Of a stretch of 64,000 bases of DNA, positions 39,103 through 47,444 are shown in pieces (within the stretch, counting starts at the first letter, position 1; each line of letters starts with the position of its first letter). The notes under the pieces were generated by a model. It made no database searches, was not told where the DNA came from, and saw nothing but the letters and a program-made list of their open reading frames with translations. The translations under genes and the position numbers were made by a program. The stretch is from Promicromonospora iranensis (lineage in GTDB: Bacteria > Actinomycetota > Actinomycetes > Actinomycetales > Cellulomonadaceae), in contig NZ_JAJQMN010000012.1 in the NCBI RefSeq assembly GCF_028994775.1, forward strand, positions 83,396 through 147,395. Reading direction: 5' to 3'.

Positions 39103-41820
39103 TTAGTGGCCCGCCTCGTGCCACGTGGCGCCCGTGCCCACCGAGACGTCGAGGGGCACGTTGAGCACGAACGCCGCGCCCATCTGGCTGCGCAGCACGT
39201 CCTCCGCGGCGGCGCGCTCCCCCGGCGCCACCTCGAGCACGAGCTCGTCGTGCACCTGCAGCAGCAGGCGCGAACTGAGCCCGCGGACGTCGAGCTCGTG
39301 CTGCACCTTGAGCATGGCGAGCTTGATGATGTCGGCGGCGCTGCCCTGGATGGGTGCGTTGAGTGCCATGCGCTCGGCCATCTGACGGCGCTGCCGGTTG
39401 TCGCTCGTGAGATCGGGCAGGTATCGGCGCCGGCCCAGGATGGTCGCGGTGTACCCCGTCGCGCGCGCTTCCTCGACCACCCCGGAGAGGTAGTCGCGCA
39501 CGCCGCCGAACCGTTCGAAGTAGTCGTCCATGAGCGTCTGCGCCTCGCCCGTGGCGATGTTCAGCTGCTGGGACAGGCCGAACGCGCTCAGCCCGTAGGC
39601 CAGCCCGTACGACATAGCCTTGATCTTGGACCGCATCTCGGGCGTCACGTCGGCGGGCGCCACCTCGAACACGCGCGAGCCCACGTACCGGTGCAGGTCC
39701 TCCCCCGAGTTGAACGCGGCGATCAGACCCTCGTCGCCCGAGAGGTGCGCCATGATCCGCATCTCGATCTGGCTGTAGTCGGCGGTCAGCAGCGACTCAT
39801 AGCCCTCACCGACCTGGAACGCGCGCCGAATCTGCCGGCCCGCCTCCGTGCGGATCGGGATGTTCTGCAGGTTCGGGTCGGTCGAGCTCAGCCGCCCGGT
39901 CGCGGCGATGGTCTGCTGGAACGTCGTGTGGATGCGGCCGTCGGGCGCGACGGACTTCAGCAGCCCCTCCACGGTGACCCGCAGACGCGCCACGTCGCGG
40001 TGCGTCAGCAGGTGGGCGAGGAACGGGTGCTCCGTCTTGACGAACAGGTCCTGCAGGCTCGCCGCGTCGGTCGTGTACCCGGTCTTGATCTTCTTGGTCT
40101 TCGGCATGCCCAGCTGGTCGAACAGCACCTCCTGCAGCTGCTTGGGGCTGCCGAGGTTCACCTCCCGGCCGATCACGTCGTACGCCTGCGCGGCGGCGTC
40201 GGCGACCCCCTGCGCGAACTGCCGCTCCAGCCCGGTCAGGTACTCGGTGTCGGCGGCGATGCCGATGCGCTCCATCCGCGCCAGCACGCCGGACAGCGGC
40301 AGCTCGACGTCGTCCAGCAGGTGCGTGGCGCCGCGGTCGGCGAGCTCACCGGCCAGGGCCGTCGCCAGCTCGGCCACGCCGTGGGCGCGCACGGCCTCGG
40401 CCTGACCCTCCGACTCGCCCTCGAGCGAGAGGTCCAGGGCGCCTTGTGCGCCGTCGGGCTCCGCGACCTTGAGCTCGCGGCCGAGGTGGCGCACCGCGAG
40501 GTCACCCAGGTCGTAGCCGCGCTGGTCGGGGTAGCACAGGTACGCGGCGAGCTCCGTGTCGAACGTGACGCCCTCGAGGTCCATGTTCCGGGCGGCGAGC
40601 ATGTGGGCGGCCGCCTTCGCGCCGTGCAGGATCTTGGGCGCCGCCGGGTCTGCCAGCCAGGCCGCGAGCGCCTTCTCGTCGTCGGCACCGAGCTGGGTGA
40701 GGTCGAGGTAGGCCGCCTCGCCACCGGGCTCCGACACGGCCACCGCCCAGGCGTCCCCGCCGCCGGCCACCGTCTTGCCGGCCACGTGGACGCCCACGTG
40801 CTCCGAGCGGGCGGCGAGCCAGGCGCCGAGTGCGCCCGGGGCGACGTCGGCCAGGTCGAGCTCGACACCGGCGGTCTGGGGGGCCGCCTCCGCGACGGCG
40901 CCCGAGGGGTCGACGGCGAGGAGGCGGTCGCGCAGCTGACCGAACTGCAGCGTGTCCGAGACGAGGTGCACGGCCTCCCGGTCGAAGCCCACCAGGGCGA
41001 GGTCGGCCACGCCGAGCGGCAGCTCGACGTCGGTCAGCAGGGCGTTCAGCTCCCGGTTGACCCGGACCTGGTCCAGGTGCTCGCGCAGGTTCTCGCCGGC
41101 CTTGCCCTTGATCTCGTCGGCCGCGTCGAGCAGGGCGGCAAGACCGCCGTGCGCGTTGATCCACTTGGCGGCGGTCTTGGGGCCGACGCCGGGCACACCC
41201 GGCAGGTTGTCGCTGGTCTCCCCCACGAGCGCCGCGAGGTCCGGGTAGCGCTCCGGGGGCACGCCGTACTTGGCCTCGACCGCCTCCGGGTCCATGCGGG
41301 CCAGCTCGGAGACGCCCTTCTTGGGGTACAGGACCGTGACGTCCCCGTTCACCAGCTGGAGCGTGTCGCGGTCGCCCGAACAGACCAGCACCTCCATGCC
41401 CGCGGCCCTGGCCTGCACGGCCAGGGTCGCCAGGATGTCGTCGGCCTCGATGCCGGCGAGCTCGATCGAGGAGACGTTGAGGGCGTCGAGCACCTCCTTG
41501 ATGAGCGGGACCTGCCCCTTGAACGCGTCCGGTGTGGCGTCCCGGGTGCCCTTGTACGCGGGGAACCGCTCGGTGCGGAAGGTGACACGGCCCGCGTCGA
41601 ACGCCACGGCGAGGTGCGTGGGCTGCTCGTCCCGCAGCAGGTTCGTCATCATCGACGTGAAGCCGTAGACGGCGTTGGTGATCTGTCCTGAGCTGGTCGC
41701 GAGGGTGTCGGGCAGCGCGTAGAACGCCCGATAGGCCATGGAGTGGCCATCGATCAGCAGGAGACGGGGGCGGCCTGACGCAGGCTTGCCCGGAGTACGG
41801 CTTGGCACGGTGGAGGTCAC
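39103..41820 (-). CDS. polA: DNA polymerase I
   Basis: PolA fills the gap after UvrABC excision and removes RNA primers. The 905-residue chain has an intact 5'-3' exonuclease (residues about 15-300: LLLIDGHSMAYRAF, SGDRDTLQLV, PGVPGVGPKTAAKW). A middle domain has lost the DEDD proofreading residues, as in mycobacterial and Bacillus PolA. The polymerase domain has motif A TADYSQIEMRIMAH, motif B RSKIKAMSYGLAYG and motif C LLQVHDELVLEV. I place the start at GTG 41820 because TATGTT, a -10 element, ends seven bases upstream; the ATG at 41832 lies inside that element. The gene is divergent from the thioesterase with only 19 bp between. Confidence 0.96.
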   Translation of the reverse strand: MTSTVPSRTPGKPASGRPRLLLIDGHSMAYRAFYALPDTLATSSGQITNAVYGFTSMMTNLLRDEQPTHLAVAFDAGRVTFRTERFPAYKGTRDATPDAFKGQVPLIKEVLDALNVSSIELAGIEADDILATLAVQARAAGMEVLVCSGDRDTLQLVNGDVTVLYPKKGVSELARMDPEAVEAKYGVPPERYPDLAALVGETSDNLPGVPGVGPKTAAKWINAHGGLAALLDAADEIKGKAGENLREHLDQVRVNRELNALLTDVELPLGVADLALVGFDREAVHLVSDTLQFGQLRDRLLAVDPSGAVAEAAPQTAGVELDLADVAPGALGAWLAARSEHVGVHVAGKTVAGGGDAWAVAVSEPGGEAAYLDLTQLGADDEKALAAWLADPAAPKILHGAKAAAHMLAARNMDLEGVTFDTELAAYLCYPDQRGYDLGDLAVRHLGRELKVAEPDGAQGALDLSLEGESEGQAEAVRAHGVAELATALAGELADRGATHLLDDVELPLSGVLARMERIGIAADTEYLTGLERQFAQGVADAAAQAYDVIGREVNLGSPKQLQEVLFDQLGMPKTKKIKTGYTTDAASLQDLFVKTEHPFLAHLLTHRDVARLRVTVEGLLKSVAPDGRIHTTFQQTIAATGRLSSTDPNLQNIPIRTEAGRQIRRAFQVGEGYESLLTADYSQIEMRIMAHLSGDEGLIAAFNSGEDLHRYVGSRVFEVAPADVTPEMRSKIKAMSYGLAYGLSAFGLSQQLNIATGEAQTLMDDYFERFGGVRDYLSGVVEEARATGYTATILGRRRYLPDLTSDNRQRRQMAERMALNAPIQGSAADIIKLAMLKVQHELDVRGLSSRLLLQVHDELVLEVAPGERAAAEDVLRSQMGAAFVLNVPLDVSVGTGATWHEAGH

Positions 41821-41827
41821 GCCTGAC

Positions 41828-41849
41828 AACATAGCCCGCATGACTGACA
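41828..41849 (-). promoter_or_regulatory. Variant PafBC-type damage promoter of polA
   Basis: The minus strand reads TGTCAGTC (41849-41842), eight bases, TATGTT (41833-41828), seven bases, then GTG. The first half differs by one base from TGTCRGTG. It overlaps the first codons of the divergent thioesterase gene. Confidence 0.65.
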
Positions 41850-42280
41850 CGAGCGCTTCCGCGACGCCCTCCGAGGCCGCAGCCGACTGGAAAGCCCTGT
41901 ACGCCGGCGCCGACACGACCGGCACGCTCTTCGAGCGGATGGAGATGGAGGTGCTGGAGCTCGCGCCGGACCGCGCGGTGGGGCGCATCCCGGTCAAGGG
42001 CAACACCCAGCCCGCCGGCCTGCTGCACGGCGGCGCGTCGGTGGTGCTCGCCGAGACGCTCGGCTCCCTCGCGGCGCAGGCGCACGCCGGCCCGGGTAAG
42101 CAGACGGTGGGTATCGAGGTCAGCGCCACGCACCACCGCGGGGCACGCGAGGGCTACGTCACGGGCACCGCGACCGCGGTCCACCTGGGGCGCACGACGG
42201 CGTCGTACGAGATAGCCATCACCGACGAGGCGGGCAAGCGGGTGTGCACCGCCCGTCTGACCTGCATGATCCTCGGCTGA
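41840..42280 (+). CDS. Hotdog-fold PaaI/YdiI-type acyl-CoA thioesterase
   Basis: A 146-residue hotdog thioesterase of the 4HBT family. The catalytic helix reads GNTQPAGLLHGGASVVLAE, with conserved HGG and the acidic residue in the following helix. Next comes VGIEVSATHHRGAREG. The close resemblance is to YdiI/MenI, which hydrolyses 1,4-dihydroxy-2-naphthoyl-CoA, and to PaaI; which one applies cannot be decided. The ATG at 41840 lies within the polA promoter on the other strand; no Shine-Dalgarno is present, and CAACAT seven bases upstream may be a leaderless -10 element. Confidence 0.9.
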   Translation: MTDTSASATPSEAAADWKALYAGADTTGTLFERMEMEVLELAPDRAVGRIPVKGNTQPAGLLHGGASVVLAETLGSLAAQAHAGPGKQTVGIEVSATHHRGAREGYVTGTATAVHLGRTTASYEIAITDEAGKRVCTARLTCMILG

Positions 42281-42337
42281 GCCCGGAGCGGAACGGCGCG
42301 CTCAGCCGACCGACGACAGAGCTGAGCGGCCGCACCG

Positions 42338-42368
42338 GCCCCCGGCCGGGCGGCAGCCCGACCGGGGC
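42338..42368. terminator. GC-rich hairpin between thioesterase and GNAT genes
   Basis: Arms 42338-42351 and 42356-42368 pair with one bulge and one G-T around a GGCA loop. The flanking genes converge, so it probably terminates both. Confidence 0.6.
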
Positions 42369-42376
42369 GGGGCGGG

Positions 42377-43024
42377 TCAGCCGGTCTTCGCGGGGCGGCG
42401 GCGGGACGGCGCACCGCCGCCCACCGGGCGCAGGTCGATCGGCCCGGACTCCAGGACGGACCGGGCACGACGACGGCGGGCGATGAGGTCCTCGAGACCG
42501 ATCCGGGCGCCCCGGCGCCCGGCGTGGGCGTCGCGCGCGGCCGCGTCGGTGGCGAGGCGGCGCTGGAGCGCGGCGACCGGTGCCACTCGGTGGCCGGCCG
42601 CCGGGGCGAACCCGAGCCGCGCGAGGAAGCGCTGCACCCCGCGGTTGCCGGGTACGGGCGCGGAGTAGATGTCGTGGCACTCGTGCCGGGCCGCGAGGTC
42701 CGTGGCCGCGCGGAGCAGTGCGTGCCCGACACCGTGGCGGCGCGCCCGAGGCGCGACGAACAGCATGTCGAGGTACAGGCTCGCGCGGTACGCGAAGAGG
42801 TAGGCGGCCACGACCCGGCCGAGCACCACACCGACGATCTGGCCGTTCTGTTCCGCGACGAGTACGTGCCCACCGGCCGCGAGCAGCACGCTGAGGTGCT
42901 CGAGGAGGCGGCCGGAGTCCTGGGCTCCGAGCTGAGCCCCGGTAGGCGAGTCGTCGCGTGCCTCGACGGCCAGTGCGGCGACGGCAGGCAGGTCGTCTTC
43001 ACGGGCGGAACGAATCTCGAGCAC
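42377..43024 (-). CDS. GNAT-family N-acetyltransferase
   Basis: A 215-residue GNAT protein. The acetyl-CoA loop reads APRARRHGVGHALL (about 91-104), preceded by YLDMLFV, and the C-terminal NRGVQRFLARLGF matches motif B. After about residue 150 there is a basic Arg/Ala-rich extension without clear structure. Start is GTG 43024 with AAGGAG six bases upstream. Acceptor unknown. Confidence 0.88.
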   Translation of the reverse strand: MLEIRSAREDDLPAVAALAVEARDDSPTGAQLGAQDSGRLLEHLSVLLAAGGHVLVAEQNGQIVGVVLGRVVAAYLFAYRASLYLDMLFVAPRARRHGVGHALLRAATDLAARHECHDIYSAPVPGNRGVQRFLARLGFAPAAGHRVAPVAALQRRLATDAAARDAHAGRRGARIGLEDLIARRRRARSVLESGPIDLRPVGGGAPSRRRPAKTG

Positions 43025-43148
43025 GCTTGTCTCCTTCCGGGAATCTGGGATCCGGGCTTCAGGCCCGGCTGAGCGCAGACAATAGTCCCGACCCAGCCGG
43101 TTGAGAATACGTCAACCCAAATTTCACCCGCTCAGGCACTCGCGCGGG

Positions 43149-43802
43149 TCAGGCGCCGACCTGTTCGATGACGGCGTCCGCGACCTCGCGCATGGTGAGG
43201 CGACGGTCCATCGACGTCTTCTGGATCCAGCGGAACGACTCCGGCTCCGACAGGCCCATCTTGGTCATCAGGAGGCCCTTGGCACGGTCGACGCGCTTGC
43301 GGGTCTCGAAGCGTTCGGTGAGGTCAGCGACCTCGGCCTCGAGCGCACCGATCTGCGAGTAGCGCGAGATCGCGATCTCGACGGCGGGCAGCAGGTCGGC
43401 CGGGGTGAACGGCTTCACCACGTACGCCATCGCACCGGCGTCACGGGCGCGCTCGACGAGCTCGGTCTGCGAGAACGCCGTGAGCAACACCACAGGGGCG
43501 GCGTGGGCCTTGCCGATGCGCTCGGCGGCGGAGATGCCGTCCAGCTCGGGCATCTTGACGTCCATCACCACGACGTCGGGCTTCAGCTCGATCGCCAGGT
43601 TCACTGCGGTCTCGCCGTCGCCGGCCTCACCCACCACGTCGAACCCGGCCTCGCGCAGGGTCTCCACCACGTCCATGCGGATGAGCGCCTCGTCCTCGGC
43701 CACGACGGCGCGGCGTGAGGGGTTGGCGGGAGCGGCCTCCGGCTCGGCGTCGATCATCGGGGGCAGATCCAGGGAAAGCTTCTCGGTGTTCTCGTCGGTC
43801 AC
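43149..43802 (-). CDS. pdtaR: PdtaR-type response regulator with ANTAR RNA-binding domain
   Basis: A 217-residue regulator like M. tuberculosis Rv1626 (PdtaR), which is phosphorylated by the kinase PdtaS and then binds RNA hairpins near terminators. The receiver (about 30-145) has AVVAEDEALIRMD, phospho-Asp in VVVMDVKMPELDG, Thr in VVLLTAFSQ and Lys in AYVVKPFTP. The coiled coil SQIGALEAEVADLTERFETR leads to the ANTAR domain (about 155-215) with RAKGLLMTKMGLSEPESFRW. I set the start at GTG 43802 because TAGGAT ends seven bases before it; the ATG nine bases earlier overlaps that -10 element. No pdtaS is in the window. Confidence 0.95.
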   Translation of the reverse strand: MTDENTEKLSLDLPPMIDAEPEAAPANPSRRAVVAEDEALIRMDVVETLREAGFDVVGEAGDGETAVNLAIELKPDVVVMDVKMPELDGISAAERIGKAHAAPVVLLTAFSQTELVERARDAGAMAYVVKPFTPADLLPAVEIAISRYSQIGALEAEVADLTERFETRKRVDRAKGLLMTKMGLSEPESFRWIQKTSMDRRLTMREVADAVIEQVGA

Positions 43803-43809
43803 GGTGTAC

Positions 43810-43815
43810 ATCCTA
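43810..43815 (-). promoter_or_regulatory. Leaderless -10 element of pdtaR
   Basis: TAGGAT (43815-43810, minus strand) is followed by seven bases and GTG at 43802. This decides the pdtaR start and predicts an mRNA without a leader. Confidence 0.65.
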
Positions 43816-43867
43816 CGTCCCGCATACCCGGGCTTGGGGCCTGGACCAGGGGTGTGGTTCGATGTGC

Positions 43868-43892
43868 GCCGGGACACCTTCCGTGTCCCGGC
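43868..43892 (+). other. Perfect hairpin just upstream of tRNA-Leu
   Basis: GCCGGGACAC (43868-43877) and GTGTCCCGGC (43883-43892) pair fully around a five-base loop, ending two bases before the tRNA. It could guide 5' processing of the tRNA precursor or end transcripts coming from upstream. The role is not known. Confidence 0.55.
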
Positions 43893-43894
43893 AG

Positions 43895-43978
43895 GCCGGG
43901 TTGGCGGAACAGGCAGACGCGGCGCTCTCAAAAAGCGCTGCCCGCGAGGGCGTGTGGGTTCGAGTCCCACACCCGGCA
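43895..43978 (+). tRNA. tRNA-Leu (anticodon CAA)
   Basis: An 84-base class II tRNA. The acceptor stem pairs GCCGGGT (43895-43901) with ACCCGGC (43971-43977), followed by discriminator A. The anticodon loop CTCAAAA gives CAA, reading UUG. A long variable arm (GCCCGCGAGGGC) and T arm GTGGG-TTCGAGT-CCCAC are clear. CCA is not encoded and must be added. Confidence 0.95.
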
Positions 43979-44038
43979 CACGAGACGGTCGCGCACCGCT
44001 GTACGCGGACGGCGAACGCTCCCGGCCCATCTGGCGAC

Positions 44039-45769
44039 CTACCTGACGACGCCGGGCCCGGCGACGGCGCCCGGCTCGACCGGCGCGCTCCCCGCACCGC
44101 GCCCGAGCTCACCGGCGCCGTAGCCCTCCCCGTACCGCACGACCTCCAGGCCGAACTCCGCGAGGATCTCCGGCAGGAGCCGCACGACGTCGCGGTCCTT
44201 CTCCCGGTTCGCCTCGGGCAGCTCCGCCCACGGCACGCCGATCATCGGGTGCACCTTGGCGGCGTCGTCCCGCACCGGCCCGCTGCGCCACCCCTGCGCC
44301 ACCCGCACCGATTCCCACAGCTCGTGCTCGGCCTCGGCGAGCTTGTCCAGCTCCTCACCCTCGAACACGACCTCCGGCGCGCCGTCGCGCGGCGCGATGG
44401 TCGCACCCATCCGGGCCAGCCGCTCGGGCAGCCCGACGACCCAGCCCCGGTTGGAGGCCCGCAGGTCCTCGGGCAGGTCCTCCCAGCGCACCATGGCCGG
44501 GACCTCGCCCCAGCCCACACCGCGCTCACGCTGGTTGCGCAGGTAGACGTGGTGCACGGACCGCGCGATCCGCTCGTACATGTCGGCGTGCGCCCGCGCC
44601 TCCTCGCGCTCGACGTCGGCGAGCAGGTCCCGCATGGTCACCGTGCGCAGGCGGCCGTCCAGGTTGTCGAGCACGCGCGACGCCTCCGTGCCGAAGGCGC
44701 TCGTCAGGCCGGCCAGCCCGTCCAGCAGGAGCACGAGCGAACCCGGGCCGCCGTGCCACAGCTTCGTGGCCGTGAGGGCCACCCGCAAGGACGTGCCGTC
44801 AGAGGCGTGGCACACGTAGGCGACGTCAGGCGCCCCGAGGCTCCCCGTGCCGAGCGCGGGCGCCACCCGCAGCTCGATCTTCTCCGCCACCGGCGACCAG
44901 CGGGCCCGCAACGCCTCGACGACCTGCCGGGCGTCGTCCGCCATCAGGTCGACGGCGAGCCGGACACCGTCCCCGGCGAGCTCCCACTCGCGTGCCAGGC
45001 CCACCACGAGGGCCTTGGCGAACTCGCCGGAACCGACCACCAGCACACGGGTCAGCGGGGGCGGGCCGCCCGGGGCGTCCACCATGCGCCGCACCTCGCG
45101 CACGGCGAGCGCCTGCGCGGCGATGACGTCGAGCGTGAAGAAGTCCACACCCGGCTCAGCGCAGCTGAGGTGCCGCGCCTGGAGGGCCACACCGAGGTCG
45201 GGGTCGCTGACGTGGGCGTACAGGCGCTCGGGCCCCCGGCCCGCCGCACGGACGGCGTTCTCCGCCTCCGCGACGGTCAGCACGTTGGCCGTCGCCTCCT
45301 GCGTGTCGTCACCGCACGCGTACAGGACCGTCGCGCCGGTGAGGCCGACCTCGTGCAGGCCGGAGGCGTCCGGGGTGCGCAGCACCCGATGGTCCGCCGC
45401 CTCCAGGGCGGCGGCGACCGTGTCGGCGGCGTCGGTCTCGCCCACGACGATCGCGTGACCGCGGGCGCGCCGGTCCCTGAACCGGCGGATCTCCCCGGTG
45501 AACAGGGCGCGTGCCGCCTCGAACAGGGCGTAGACCGCGGTGGCCGGTGCGAGGAACCGCGCCACCTGGAGCTGCCAGGAGAGCGGTCCGCCGCTGCTGG
45601 CCGGGTCGGCGCCCATCACGAAGAGCTGGAGGTCGTGATACACGACGTCGTACCACGTGCGGCCGGGCTGGTGGCTGGTGTCGAGCGCGAGGCCCCACCA
45701 CCCGAGTCCGAGGGAGACCACGACGAGGGCGGCGAAGCCGAGGCGGGTCCAGGGGAATGAGCGGGTCAC
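44039..45769 (-). CDS. Membrane protein with two Rossmann (TrkA-N-like) domains and a C-terminal RyR domain
   Basis: A 576-residue protein. Two transmembrane segments (about 10-29 and 68-92) precede a first Rossmann-like domain (AIVVGETDAADTVAAAL, about 106-122) and a second (VLVVGSGEFAKALVVGL, about 241-257). Residues 474-546 form a RyR domain, seen in LAEAEHELWESVRVAQGW, AKVHPMIGVPWAELPE and NREKDRDVVRLLPEIL. RyR repeats are known from ryanodine receptors and from bacterial proteins where ligand sensing is suspected. The overall plan resembles a minimal K+-channel-associated RCK protein, but no selectivity filter is visible. Start is GTG 45769 with TATTGT seven bases upstream. Function unknown. 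Confidence 0.8.
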   Translation of the reverse strand: MTRSFPWTRLGFAALVVVSLGLGWWGLALDTSHQPGRTWYDVVYHDLQLFVMGADPASSGGPLSWQLQVARFLAPATAVYALFEAARALFTGEIRRFRDRRARGHAIVVGETDAADTVAAALEAADHRVLRTPDASGLHEVGLTGATVLYACGDDTQEATANVLTVAEAENAVRAAGRGPERLYAHVSDPDLGVALQARHLSCAEPGVDFFTLDVIAAQALAVREVRRMVDAPGGPPPLTRVLVVGSGEFAKALVVGLAREWELAGDGVRLAVDLMADDARQVVEALRARWSPVAEKIELRVAPALGTGSLGAPDVAYVCHASDGTSLRVALTATKLWHGGPGSLVLLLDGLAGLTSAFGTEASRVLDNLDGRLRTVTMRDLLADVEREEARAHADMYERIARSVHHVYLRNQRERGVGWGEVPAMVRWEDLPEDLRASNRGWVVGLPERLARMGATIAPRDGAPEVVFEGEELDKLAEAEHELWESVRVAQGWRSGPVRDDAAKVHPMIGVPWAELPEANREKDRDVVRLLPEILAEFGLEVVRYGEGYGAGELGRGAGSAPVEPGAVAGPGVVR

Positions 45770-45776
45770 GACCGGA

Positions 45777-45782
45777 ACAATA
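45777..45782 (-). promoter_or_regulatory. Leaderless -10 element of the RyR-domain gene
   Basis: TATTGT (45782-45777) ends seven bases before GTG 45769, and no Shine-Dalgarno is present. Confidence 0.55.
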
Positions 45783-45862
45783 GCGACATCTTTCCCGGGC
45801 GCCTCCGGCGCGCCCAGGGAAACGAGTCAGCGACCGAGCCACGTGACACCAGTCCCGGGACA

Positions 45863-45905
45863 CGAGCAGGCCCGGACTCCCGTGGCGGGGGTCCGGGCCT
45901 GTTCG
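45863..45905 (-). terminator. Terminator of pyk
   Basis: CGAGCAGGCCCGGACTCC (45863-45880) pairs with the strand ending at 45905, with one or two mismatches and an eight-base loop. It lies 33 bases after the pyk stop. No T-run follows. Confidence 0.75.
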
Positions 45906-45937
45906 ACACCGGTCGGGCTACGGCCCGGAGGCCGGGA

Positions 45938-47374
45938 TCAGACGACGCTGCGGCCGTCGACGTGCGAACCGATGCGGTGCACCAGGATCGAGTTGGTGGT
46001 TCCCGGCACGCCGACCGGCGCACCCGAGACCACGACGACCAGGTCGCCCTTCTCGGCGAGGCCCTGGTCCTGCAGGGTCAGGTCCACCTGGTCGACCATC
46101 GCGTCGACGTTCTCGACCTTCGGCACCAGGTACTCGGTGGTGCCCCAGGTCAGGGCGAGCGTGTTGGCCACGTGCTGCTCCGGGGTGAAGGCGAGCAGCG
46201 GGATGGACGAGCGCAGGCGGGACATCCGGCGCGCGGAGTCGCCCGACTGCGTGAACGTCACGAGGTACTTGACTCCGAGCGTCTCGCCGATCTCGGCGGC
46301 GGCACGCGTGATGGCGCCACCACGCGTGTGCGGCGTGGAGCCGAGGGGCGCGATGCGCTCCCGGCCTGCCTGCTCGGTGGCCTCGATGATCCGGGCCATG
46401 GTCTCGACCGTGACGATCGGGTAGTCGCCCACCGACGTCTCACCGGACAGCATCACCGCGTCGGCGCCGTCGAGCACCGCGTTGGCGCAGTCCGACGCCT
46501 CGGCGCGGGTCGGCGTCGGCGACGTCGTCATGGACTCGAGCACCTGCGTGGCGACGATGACCGGCTTGGCGTTGCGCCGCGCCATCTCGACGATGCGCTT
46601 CTGCACGAGCGGCACCTGCTCCAGCGGCATCTCGACCGCGAGGTCACCACGCGCCACCATGACACCGTCGAACGCGGCGATGACCTCGGCGAGGTTCTCC
46701 ACGGCCTGCGGCTTCTCGATCTTGGCGATGACGGGGACCGTGCGGCCCTCCTCCTCCATCACGCGGCGGACGTCCTCGTAGTCCTTGGCGGACCGCACGA
46801 ACGACAGCGCGATGAAGTCGGCACCCAGCTTGAGGGCCCAGCGCAGGTCCGACTCGTCCTTGTCGGACAGGGCAGGCACGGAGACCGCGACGCCGGGCAG
46901 GTTGATGCCCTTGTTGTTCGAGACGGGCCCCGGGACCTCGACCTCGGTGATGACACGCGGCCCCTCGACGGCGGTGACGCGCACGCGCACCTTGCCGTCG
47001 TCGATCAGCAGCGGGTCGCCCACCTGGGCGTCGTTCGGCAGACCCTTGTGGGTGGTCGACACGATCTCCCGCGTACCGAGGATGTCCTCGGTCGTGATGG
47101 TGAAGGTGTCGCCCTTGTTCAAGAAATGCTTTTCGTCTCCCTCGAACCGGCCGAGCCGGATCTTGGGGCCCTGCAGGTCGACGAGTACGGCGACCGATTT
47201 TCCGGCCGCCTTCGCGGCCTCTCGCACGTGACGGTAGACCGCCGCGTGCGCCTCCTGCTCGCCGTGGCTGCGGTTGATCCGCGCCACGTTCATGCCGGCG
47301 TCTACGAGTTCCCGGAGCATCTCCGGGGACTCCGTGGCGGGTCCGATGGTGCACACGATCTTGGCTCTGCGCAT
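45938..47374 (-). CDS. pyk: Pyruvate kinase
   Basis: Pyruvate kinase converts phosphoenolpyruvate and ADP to pyruvate and ATP. The 478-residue protein starts RRAKIVCTIGPAT. It has the barrel motifs KGINLPGVAVSVPALSDKD, VIAKIEKPQAVENL and MVARGDLAVEMPLEQVPLVQ, then MTTSPTPTRAEASDCANAVLDG. The C-terminal domain carries GGAITRAAAEIGE and the regulatory site. The usual RLNFSHG loop reads RINRSHG (residues 32-38), so the Phe is Arg while the Arg, Asn, Ser and His are kept. The ATG at 47374 is six bases after a TAGGCT -10 element; GGAGAC also lies there. It follows gltD on the same strand. Confidence 0.96.
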   Translation of the reverse strand: MRRAKIVCTIGPATESPEMLRELVDAGMNVARINRSHGEQEAHAAVYRHVREAAKAAGKSVAVLVDLQGPKIRLGRFEGDEKHFLNKGDTFTITTEDILGTREIVSTTHKGLPNDAQVGDPLLIDDGKVRVRVTAVEGPRVITEVEVPGPVSNNKGINLPGVAVSVPALSDKDESDLRWALKLGADFIALSFVRSAKDYEDVRRVMEEEGRTVPVIAKIEKPQAVENLAEVIAAFDGVMVARGDLAVEMPLEQVPLVQKRIVEMARRNAKPVIVATQVLESMTTSPTPTRAEASDCANAVLDGADAVMLSGETSVGDYPIVTVETMARIIEATEQAGRERIAPLGSTPHTRGGAITRAAAEIGETLGVKYLVTFTQSGDSARRMSRLRSSIPLLAFTPEQHVANTLALTWGTTEYLVPKVENVDAMVDQVDLTLQDQGLAEKGDLVVVVSGAPVGVPGTTNSILVHRIGSHVDGRSVV

Positions 47375-47380
47375 GTCTCC

Positions 47381-47386
47381 AGCCTA
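47381..47386 (-). promoter_or_regulatory. Leaderless -10 element of pyk
   Basis: TAGGCT (47386-47381) then six bases and ATG. It implies that pyk has its own promoter in the 70-bp gap behind gltD. Confidence 0.6.
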
Positions 47387-47393
47387 GGCAGGT

Positions 47394-47409
47394 GGGCGCC
47401 GCAGCGCCC
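47394..47409 (-). terminator. Short hairpin after gltD
   Basis: GGGCGC and GCGCCC (47394-47399, 47404-47409) form a six-bp stem between the gltD stop and the pyk -10 element. It may end gltBD transcription; it is short and has no T-run. Confidence 0.4.
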
Positions 47410-47444
47410 TGTGGGGGTGAACAACTCCCGGGCGGGTTCTCCGG

